Shown one piece after another: positions 57,849 to 64,000 of a stretch of 64,000 nucleotides of DNA. Under the pieces are notes generated by a model that saw only the letters and a program-made list of their open reading frames with translations, ran no database searches and was not told where the DNA came from. Source of the stretch: Lysobacter sp. M2-1 (GTDB taxonomy: Bacteria; Pseudomonadota; Gammaproteobacteria; Xanthomonadales; Xanthomonadaceae); assembly GCF_022662495.1 (NCBI RefSeq), contig NZ_JAKPBU010000001.1, positions 1,798,001 through 1,862,000 of the forward strand. Reading direction: 5' to 3'. Positions within the stretch are counted from its first letter, which is position 1; every line of letters starts with the position of its first letter. A program made the position numbers and the translations under genes.

Positions 57849-57894
57849 TTCCGAGGCACAGAAGCCCGCCGGGAAGAGGGGCGCCGAGGGCAGG

Positions 57895-58341
57895 ATGTTC
57901 CAGGGCGAGACCGCCATCACTATCGACGACAAGGGCCGGCTGGCCATCCCGACCAGCTACCGGGACCTTGTCGCGCGCGAGTGCGGCAACCGCCTCGTCA
58001 TCACCTACAACCCGTTCGAGGCTGGATGCCTGTACCTGTACCCCGAGCACGAATGGCAGCGGGTCCGGGATGACGTCAACAAGCTGTCAACCACCGTGCG
58101 CGCCCACCGCCAGTTGCAGTTCAAGCTGGTCGGCGCCGCGCAGCCGGTGGAACTGGACAGCAGCGCGCGCATCGGCATACCCGCCAGCCATCGCAGTGCC
58201 ATCGGCATCGACAAGAAAGCCGTGCTGCTGGGCATGGGCAGGCGGTTCGAGCTGTGGAGCGAGCAGGCGCATCACGCCCAGATCGGACAGGTGCTGTCCG
58301 ACGAGGACCTGAGCGCGCCGATGCTCGAGTTGCGGTTGTGA
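57895..58341 (+). CDS. mraZ: Transcriptional regulator MraZ
   Basis: AbrB-like DNA-binding regulator of the dcw cluster. The 148-residue protein has two SpoVT/AbrB repeats: [24 protein letters not shown] and [21 protein letters not shown]. The ATG at 57895 is preceded by GAGGGCAGG, and MFQGET is the usual start. An in-frame GTG 24 codons upstream lies in the operator and is rejected. It is the first gene of an unbroken chain of overlapping genes; rsmH overlaps by four bases. Confidence 0.97.
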   Translation: MFQGETAITIDDKGRLAIPTSYRDLVARECGNRLVITYNPFEAGCLYLYPEHEWQRVRDDVNKLSTTVRAHRQLQFKLVGAAQPVELDSSARIGIPASHRSAIGIDKKAVLLGMGRRFELWSEQAHHAQIGQVLSDEDLSAPMLELRL

Positions 58342-59300
58342 CGGGCGGTGGCGCGGATGCCGTATCCGCCCACCTGCCGGTCCTGCACTTGCCAGTGATG
58401 TTTGCGCAGGTCATGGAAGGGCTGCGGATCAAGGCGGATGGAACGTACCTGGATGGCACGTTCGGGCGCGGTGGGCATGCGCGCGGCGTGCTGTCGCGAT
58501 TAGGCCCCGGAGGCCGGTTGCTGCTGATGGACAAGGATCCCGAAGCGATCGTCGAGGCCGAGCGCCAGTTCGGCGGCGATGGGCGGGTTGCGATCCGTCG
58601 CGGCAGCTTTGCCGACCTGTCGTACTGGGATGAAGCGCGCGCCGGGCTGGATGGCGTGCTGTTCGACCTTGGTGTCTCCTCGCCACAGCTGGATGTCGCC
58701 GAGCGTGGTTTCTCGTTCGGCAAGGATGGCCCGCTGGACATGCGCATGGATCCGGACAGCGGCGAAAGCGCGGCCGAATGGCTGGCGCGCGCATCCGAAT
58801 CCGAGATCGCCGACGTGCTCTACACCTACGGCGAGGAGCGGCAGTCGCGCCGGATCGCGCGCGCGATCGTCGCGCGCCGGGCGCAGCAGCCGATCACGCG
58901 CACCGCGGAGCTGGCGGAACTGATCGCTTCGGTGATGCCGCGCGGAGCGGAGAAAATCCACCCCGCCACCCGCTCGTTCCAGGCGATCCGCATCCACGTC
59001 AACCGCGAACTGGCCGACCTGGAAAGCGGCCTCGACGCGGCGTTGTCCGCGCTGAAGCCGGCCGGGCGCCTGGCGGTGATCAGCTTCCATTCGCTGGAGG
59101 ATCGCATCGTCAAGCGCTTCATCGCGCGCCATGCCAAGGCACCCGCGGCCAACCGCAGGCTGCCCGAAGCGCAGCCCTTCGTGCCCACGCTTGCGGCGAT
59201 CGGCGATGCGCAGAAGGCCGGCGCGGACGAGACCGCCGCCAATCCGCGCGCGCGCAGCGCCGTGCTGCGGGTGGCGGAGAAACTGGGGGGCGTGGCATGA
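58338..59300 (+). CDS. rsmH: 16S rRNA (cytosine(1402)-N4)-methyltransferase RsmH
   Basis: N4-methylates C1402 of 16S rRNA, the same nucleotide RsmI modifies on its ribose. The 320 residues contain [33 protein letters not shown] (SAM loop), [39 protein letters not shown] and [14 protein letters not shown]. The GTG start overlaps mraZ (GTGA). ftsL overlaps its end (ATGA). Confidence 0.97.
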   Translation: MTGGGADAVSAHLPVLHLPVMFAQVMEGLRIKADGTYLDGTFGRGGHARGVLSRLGPGGRLLLMDKDPEAIVEAERQFGGDGRVAIRRGSFADLSYWDEARAGLDGVLFDLGVSSPQLDVAERGFSFGKDGPLDMRMDPDSGESAAEWLARASESEIADVLYTYGEERQSRRIARAIVARRAQQPITRTAELAELIASVMPRGAEKIHPATRSFQAIRIHVNRELADLESGLDAALSALKPAGRLAVISFHSLEDRIVKRFIARHAKAPAANRRLPEAQPFVPTLAAIGDAQKAGADETAANPRARSAVLRVAEKLGGVA

Positions 59301-59563
59301 CCCTGCGCGTGCTCGTCATCCTGCTGGCCATGGCCAACGTCATCAGCGCGATCGGCGTGGTCCATGCGCGCCACCGCCACCGCCAGCTGTTTGTCGATCT
59401 GACCAAGCTGGAGAAGGCGCGCGACGAACTGAACATCGAATTCGGCCGCCTGCAGCTGGAGCAGGCGACCTGGGCCGAGAGCAACCGCATCGACCAGATC
59501 GCGCGCAGCCGGCTGGGAATGAAATTCCCGGAAACCGGCGACATCGTGGTGGTGCGTCCATGA
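59297..59563 (+). CDS. ftsL: Cell division protein FtsL
   Basis: Bitopic divisome protein of the FtsQLB complex. The 88-residue product has a short cytoplasmic end, one helix ([20 protein letters not shown], about residues 3-22), a periplasmic coiled coil ([29 protein letters not shown]) and [23 protein letters not shown], the FtsL C-terminal motif. It is shorter at the N-terminus than E. coli FtsL (121 residues), as in Xanthomonads. Four-base overlaps join it to rsmH and ftsI. Confidence 0.94.
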   Translation: MTLRVLVILLAMANVISAIGVVHARHRHRQLFVDLTKLEKARDELNIEFGRLQLEQATWAESNRIDQIARSRLGMKFPETGDIVVVRP

Positions 59564-61494
59564 AGCGCCCGCCCCCGGACAAAGGCATGTTCGAAAAGCG
59601 CGCGCAGCGCCCGGGCAACAAGCCGCGCCATCGCGCGCAGTTCAACCTGCGCGGTCGCCTGTTCATGGTCACCGGCGCGCTGGGTCTGTGCTCGCTGGCG
59701 CTGGTCGGGCGGGCGGTAGACCTGCAGCTGATCGACAACGATTTCTACCGCAAGCAGGGCGACGAGCGCTTCCTGCGCGAGATCGAGATCCCGACCGTGC
59801 GCGGCATGATCACCGACCGCAACGGCGAGCCGCTGGCGGTGTCTTCGCCGGTGGAATCGGTCTGGGCCAACCCGCAGGAACTGTCCAGGCACCCGCAGCG
59901 CATCCCGGTGCTGGCCAAGGCGCTCGGCGTGCCGGCGGATTATCTGCAGCGCAAGGTCTCGCAGCGCGCGGGCAAGGAATTCATGTGGCTCAAGCGCCGC
60001 ATCAATCCCTCGGTGGCGCGCGCGATCATGGCCCACGACATTCCCGGTGTGTATTCGCAGCGCGAATACCGGCGCTTTTATCCGCAGGGCGAGGCGGTCG
60101 CGCACATCCTGGGCTTCACCAACATCGACGATTACGGCCAGGAAGGCGTCGAGCTGGCCTTCGACGACTGGTTGCGCGGCAAGCCCGGCGTGAAGCGGGT
60201 GATCCGCGACCGCCGCGGGCGCATCGTCGAGAACGTGGACCTGGTGCGCGCGGCGCAGCCGGGCAAGGACCTCACCCTCAGCATCGATCGGCGCATCCAG
60301 TTCCTGACCTACCGCGAGCTCAAGCACCAGCTGCTCGAATCCGGCGCCACCAGCGGATCGGCAGTGGTGCTGGACATCGCCACCGGCGAGGTCCTGGCCA
60401 TGGCCAACCTGCCGTCGTTCAACCCGAACAAGGTCGATGGCGGCAACCGCGACGCGCATCGCAACCGCGCGGTGACCGACCTGATCGAACCTGGTTCGAC
60501 GATGAAACCGCTGACCGTCGCCGCCGCGCTCGAGGCCGGCGCGATCACGCCGCAGACCCTGTTCAACACCAACCCGGGCTGGATGCCGAACGGCCGCTAC
60601 CGCACCACCGATACCCACAACTACGGCGTGCTCGACACCACCGGCGTGATTCGGAAAAGCTCCAACGTCGGTGCCGCGAAGATCGCGCACATGCTGTCCA
60701 ACCAGCAGTTCTACGACTTCCTGCGCAAGTTCGGCTACGGGCGCAGCACGGGCAGCGGGTTCCCGGGAGAGGCTTCCGGGCTGTTTCCGGCTCCAGGGCA
60801 GTGGAGCGGTACCAGCAAGCAGACGATGTCCTACGGCTACGGCCTTGCGGCCACGCCGCTGCAGATCGCGCATGCCTACGCCACGCTGGCCAACCAGGGG
60901 CGCGCGATGCGGCCGACCTTCGTCAAGGGCGAGCGCAACGATCCCGAACAGATCCTCGACCCGCAGATCGCGGGCGAGGTGATGAAGATGATGCAGACCG
61001 TCACCGAACCCGGCGGCACCGCCACCCAGGCCGCGATCCTGGGTTACCACGTCGCCGGCAAGACCGGCACCGCGCGTATCGCCAGCAACGGCGGATATTC
61101 GCGCAAGTACGTGGCGTTCTTCGCCGGCGTGGTGCCGGTGGACAACCCCCGCTTCGCCATGGCGGTGGTGATCAACGAACCCAGCCAGGGTTCCTACTAC
61201 GGCGGACTGGTGTCGGGGCCGGTGTTCCATAACGTCATGGAAGGCGCGCTGCGCCTGATGGACGTGCCGCCCGACGACATCGAAACCTGGCTCGCGGCAC
61301 AGGCGAAGGCCGAAGCCAAGCTCGCCGCGAAGCAACCCGCACCGCCATCGGACCAGCGCGCCGGGGCAACCCCGCCAGTCGTCACCGTGCCTGCGCGCGC
61401 AACCGAATCGCCACGCCGACCGCATCCGATGGCCGAGGACGGCGCTCCGCGGCCCATCGATCTGAGTGCCGACCAGAGCGGAGCGGTGCGATGA
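59560..61494 (+). CDS. ftsI: Peptidoglycan transpeptidase FtsI (PBP3)
   Basis: Division-specific transpeptidase. The 644 residues have a basic cytoplasmic start, one membrane helix (about 34-55; [20 protein letters not shown]), a pedestal domain, then the penicillin-binding domain with catalytic S313 in STMK (313-316), SSN at 367-369 and KTG at 501-503. After about residue 585 it carries a Pro/Ala-rich tail longer than in E. coli. It overlaps ftsL and murE by four bases. Confidence 0.97.
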   Translation: MKRPPPDKGMFEKRAQRPGNKPRHRAQFNLRGRLFMVTGALGLCSLALVGRAVDLQLIDNDFYRKQGDERFLREIEIPTVRGMITDRNGEPLAVSSPVESVWANPQELSRHPQRIPVLAKALGVPADYLQRKVSQRAGKEFMWLKRRINPSVARAIMAHDIPGVYSQREYRRFYPQGEAVAHILGFTNIDDYGQEGVELAFDDWLRGKPGVKRVIRDRRGRIVENVDLVRAAQPGKDLTLSIDRRIQFLTYRELKHQLLESGATSGSAVVLDIATGEVLAMANLPSFNPNKVDGGNRDAHRNRAVTDLIEPGSTMKPLTVAAALEAGAITPQTLFNTNPGWMPNGRYRTTDTHNYGVLDTTGVIRKSSNVGAAKIAHMLSNQQFYDFLRKFGYGRSTGSGFPGEASGLFPAPGQWSGTSKQTMSYGYGLAATPLQIAHAYATLANQGRAMRPTFVKGERNDPEQILDPQIAGEVMKMMQTVTEPGGTATQAAILGYHVAGKTGTARIASNGGYSRKYVAFFAGVVPVDNPRFAMAVVINEPSQGSYYGGLVSGPVFHNVMEGALRLMDVPPDDIETWLAAQAKAEAKLAAKQPAPPSDQRAGATPPVVTVPARATESPRRPHPMAEDGAPRPIDLSADQSGAVR

Positions 61495-62987
61495 ACCGCG
61501 CGATGCTGCTGGCCGAACTGCTGCCGGATGTCGCGGCCGTGCCCCCCGACCTGCTGGTCACCGGACTGGTGCAGGACAGCCGCATGGTGCGTGCAGGCGA
61601 TGCCTTCGTCGCGATCGGCCCGTACGTGAACAGCCCGCTGAGCGTGCATGGCCTGGGCTTCGTCGCGCAGGCGAAGGCGAGCGGCGCGAGCGCGATCCTG
61701 TTCGAGCCGCCGGCGCCCGCGGAACTTGCGCCGCCCGAGGATGCGATCGCGGTTCCCGGACTGCGCGCGCGCATGGGCGAAATGGCCGATCGCTTCCATG
61801 GCCGGCCGTCGCATGCGATGACCATGGTGGGCGTCACCGGCACCAGCGGCAAGACATCCACGGTGCAGCTCATCGCGCAGGCGTTGCAGCTGCTCGGTCG
61901 CCGTAGCGGCACCGTCGGCACGCTCGGCGCCGGGCTGTACGGCCAGGCGCGCGCCACGGGCTTCACCACACCGCTGGTGCTGCAGACGCACGCGCTGCTG
62001 GCCGAGCTGCGCGACGCCGGTGCCGAAGCGGTCGCGATGGAGGTCAGCTCGCATGCCCTCGACCAGGGGCGGGTGGATGCGGTGCATTACGACGTGGCGG
62101 TGTTCACCAATCTCACCCGCGATCACCTCGACTACCACGGCGACATGGCCAGCTATGGCGCGGCAAAAGCCCGGCTGTTCGCCCGGCCGGGCCTGCATGC
62201 GGCGGTGGTGAATCTGGACGACGAGTTCGGCGTGACGCTGCTGGCGGAACTGCCGCCGACGTTGCGCGGCATCGGCACCAGCGCGCAAGGCCATGCACAG
62301 GCCATGGTGCGCGCTGAGAACGTGGCGCTGGATGCGGCCGGCATCGCCTTCGACATGGTCCTGGGCGATTCGCGACATGCAATCCGTTCGCCGCTGCTGG
62401 GACGGTTCAACATCGGCAACCTGCTGGCGGTCGCCGGCGTGCTGCATGCGCTGGGCTTTGATGATGCGGCCATCGCCAGCGTGCTGCCGCAGCTCGAACC
62501 AATTCCCGGGCGCATGAACCGGATCGGGGGCAGCGACGGCCAGCCGCTGGTGGTGGTGGATTACTCGCACAAGCCCGACCCCTTGCAGCAGGCGCTCGAA
62601 TCGCTGCGCGGCCACCTGCACGGACAGCTCGTCTGCGTGTTCGGCTGCGGCGGCGAACGCGACCGTGGCAAGCGGCCGCAGATGGCGCGCATCGCCGAAG
62701 ACCTGGCCGACGTGGTGATCGTCACCGACGACAATCCCCGCGGCGAAAACGGCGATGCGATCGTGGCCGAGATCGTGGCCGGCTTCGCCCGCCCGCAGGA
62801 TGCGATCGTCGAACGCGATCGCCGGCGCGCGATCGCCCGCGCCATCGGCGATGCCGGACCCGACGACATCGTGCTGATCGCGGGCAAGGGTCACGAAACC
62901 TACCAGGAAGTCGCCGGCGTGAAGCACGCCTTCGACGACACCGAAGTGGCGCGCGATGCGTTGGCGCGCCGGGCAGGTGGCTCATGA
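61491..62987 (+). CDS. murE: UDP-MurNAc-L-Ala-D-Glu:meso-diaminopimelate ligase
   Basis: Adds meso-diaminopimelate to the peptidoglycan stem. It is 498 residues. The ATP loop is [11 protein letters not shown] (about 114-124), UDP-site residues are in [12 protein letters not shown] and [14 protein letters not shown], and the carbamylated-Lys region is around [10 protein letters not shown]. The diaminopimelate-specificity motif DDNPRGE is present near residue 410, so mDAP rather than lysine is expected. DYSHKPDPL stands where DYAHTPDAL is common. It overlaps ftsI and murF by four bases. Confidence 0.97.
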   Translation: MNRAMLLAELLPDVAAVPPDLLVTGLVQDSRMVRAGDAFVAIGPYVNSPLSVHGLGFVAQAKASGASAILFEPPAPAELAPPEDAIAVPGLRARMGEMADRFHGRPSHAMTMVGVTGTSGKTSTVQLIAQALQLLGRRSGTVGTLGAGLYGQARATGFTTPLVLQTHALLAELRDAGAEAVAMEVSSHALDQGRVDAVHYDVAVFTNLTRDHLDYHGDMASYGAAKARLFARPGLHAAVVNLDDEFGVTLLAELPPTLRGIGTSAQGHAQAMVRAENVALDAAGIAFDMVLGDSRHAIRSPLLGRFNIGNLLAVAGVLHALGFDDAAIASVLPQLEPIPGRMNRIGGSDGQPLVVVDYSHKPDPLQQALESLRGHLHGQLVCVFGCGGERDRGKRPQMARIAEDLADVVIVTDDNPRGENGDAIVAEIVAGFARPQDAIVERDRRRAIARAIGDAGPDDIVLIAGKGHETYQEVAGVKHAFDDTEVARDALARRAGGS

Positions 62988-64000
62988 AGCCGCTGCGCCT
63001 GTCCGAGATCGCGCGCATGGCCGGCGGCCACCTGAACGGCGAAGACGTCATGGTCGATGCCATCGCCAGCGATACCCGCGCCATGCCCGAGGGTGGCCGC
63101 GCGCTGTTCGTGGCGCTGAAGGGTGAGCGCTTCGACGGCCATGATCATGTCGCCGACGCAGCGCTGCACGGCGCGCGCGCCGCGCTGGTTTCGCATGCCG
63201 TCGTGTCGGAGATTCCGCAGGTTAGCGTCGCCGACACCGAACGCGCGCTGGCCGCCATCGCCGCGGCGCTGCAGTCCGGACGCTCCGGCAAGGTCGTCGC
63301 GATCACCGGCAGCAATGGCAAGACCAGCGTCAAGACTATGCTGCTGTCGACCCTGCAGAGTGCTGGGCGGGCCTATGCCAATCCCGGCAACCGCAACAAC
63401 GAGATCGGGTTGCCGCTGGCCGTGATCGATGCGCCGGACGACGCCGACTTCGCCATCTACGAGATGGGCGCCGGCAAGCCGGGCGACATCGCCTACCTGA
63501 CCACGGTGGTGCGCCCGGACGTGTCGCTGGTGAACAACATCGCGCCCGCGCACCTGGAGCGCATGGGCAGCCTGCTCGGCGTGGCCGACACCAAGGCCGC
63601 GATCTACGACGCATTGCCCGCCGATGGCGTGGCGGTGATCAACGCCGACGACGCGTTCGCTCCGTATTTCGCCGAGCGCGCGCACGGGCGGCGGCTGATC
63701 CGCTTCGGCATCGAGGCTTCCGCGGACATCCGCGCACGCGACATCCGCGGCGATGCCGGCGGCATGCGTTTTGTCCTGATCGCACCCGAAGGCGAGGCGG
63801 AGGTGACATTGGCGCTGCCTGGCCGTCACAACGTGCGCAACGCGCTGGCAGCCGCTGCGTTGGCGCTGGGAGCCGGTGCGTCCTTCGATGCGGTGGTGAC
63901 TGGCCTCGAGGCCGCGCGTCCGGTCGCCGGCCGCCTGGTCCGGCACGTGCTGGGCAACGGCGCGACCCTGATCGACGACAGCTACAACGCCAATCCTGGC
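62984..64000 (+). CDS. murF: UDP-MurNAc-tripeptide:D-Ala-D-Ala ligase (3' end outside window)
   Basis: Adds D-Ala-D-Ala to the UDP-MurNAc-tripeptide. About 339 residues are in the window; the frame is open to the last base. The start [15 protein letters not shown] is typical. The ATP loop is [15 protein letters not shown] (about 107-121), and [27 protein letters not shown] and [14 protein letters not shown]-type [13 protein letters not shown] follow. [11 protein letters not shown] at the edge is the substrate-contact motif of the third domain. About 110-120 residues are missing at the end. The ATG overlaps murE by four bases. Confidence 0.96.
   Translation, partial: MKPLRLSEIARMAGGHLNGEDVMVDAIASDTRAMPEGGRALFVALKGERFDGHDHVADAALHGARAALVSHAVVSEIPQVSVADTERALAAIAAALQSGRSGKVVAITGSNGKTSVKTMLLSTLQSAGRAYANPGNRNNEIGLPLAVIDAPDDADFAIYEMGAGKPGDIAYLTTVVRPDVSLVNNIAPAHLERMGSLLGVADTKAAIYDALPADGVAVINADDAFAPYFAERAHGRRLIRFGIEASADIRARDIRGDAGGMRFVLIAPEGEAEVTLALPGRHNVRNALAAAALALGAGASFDAVVTGLEAARPVAGRLVRHVLGNGATLIDDSYNANPG

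Noticed and set aside
57174-57894. Possible small protein genes in the gap between rnpB and mraZ
   Set aside because: Open frames here run through palindromic repeats and lack ribosome binding sites; the sequence behaves as repeat and regulatory DNA.
59119-61425. A 768-codon minus-strand open frame across ftsI
   Set aside because: It covers the conserved ftsL-ftsI genes in antisense and shows no protein motif.

Overview
The window is a dense, GC-rich gammaproteobacterial chromosome segment. Its gene content fits the Xanthomonadaceae/Lysobacteraceae (Xanthomonas, Lysobacter, Luteimonas and relatives). Three things point there: a twelve-gene type II secretion operon in Xps order (E-F-G-H-I-J-K-L-M-N-D) with a lipoprotein secretin, protein sequences of Xanthomonad style, and palindromic repeats resembling those of the group. 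GTG and TTG starts are common, and many neighbouring genes are joined by 4-base stop/start overlaps.

Layout. (1) 1-10.4 kb: rimI end, valS, holC and pepA on the minus strand, lptF-lptG, an RDD membrane protein, xerD and a lipoprotein-type dsbC. (2) 10.5-14.5 kb: purL with a strong terminator. (3) 14.5-31.4 kb, secretion region: a large secreted M36 metallopeptidase with PKD repeats and a small lipoprotein on the minus strand, divergent from gspEFG, an ABM-like gene, gspHIJKLMND and two glycosyltransferase-like genes. (4) 31.5-43.6 kb, metabolism: pyrF, ettA, an RcnB-like protein, glyA, a glutamine-amidotransferase-like gene, nrdR, ribD, a methyltransferase, an FMN riboswitch, ribE, a RibB with a degenerate RibA half, ribH, nusB and thiL. 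(5) 43.7-48.1 kb, accessory cassette: a SLOG-like protein with four membrane helices, a TIR-TM-TPR protein and a small unrecognised protein. (6) 48.3-57.2 kb: yraN-lpoA divergent from rsmI, a PaoABC-type molybdenum hydroxylase cluster with XdhC- and MocA-like maturation genes, and the RNase P RNA. (7) 57.2-64 kb: a repeat-rich and dyad-rich intergenic region, then the division/cell-wall cluster mraZ-rsmH-ftsL-ftsI-murE-murF (murF cut by the window end).

How the parts work together. The secretion operon and the divergent protease look like an export machine beside one probable substrate. The riboflavin genes form a chain partly controlled by the riboswitch, whose downstream hairpin could hide the ribE ribosome binding site. 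The pao cluster carries subunits, cofactor inserter and cytidylyltransferase in one overlapping block, and it sits where rsmI and rnpB are neighbours in Pseudomonas. The TIR/SLOG cassette is the best candidate for an undescribed system: a nucleotide-binding-type domain on a four-helix membrane protein next to a membrane-anchored TIR protein is the architecture of bacterial immune or conflict systems.

Limits: all assignments come from reading the sequence; no database search, structure prediction or composition calculation was run. A G14/C11 homopolymer block near 3.3 kb looks like a sequencing or assembly error.
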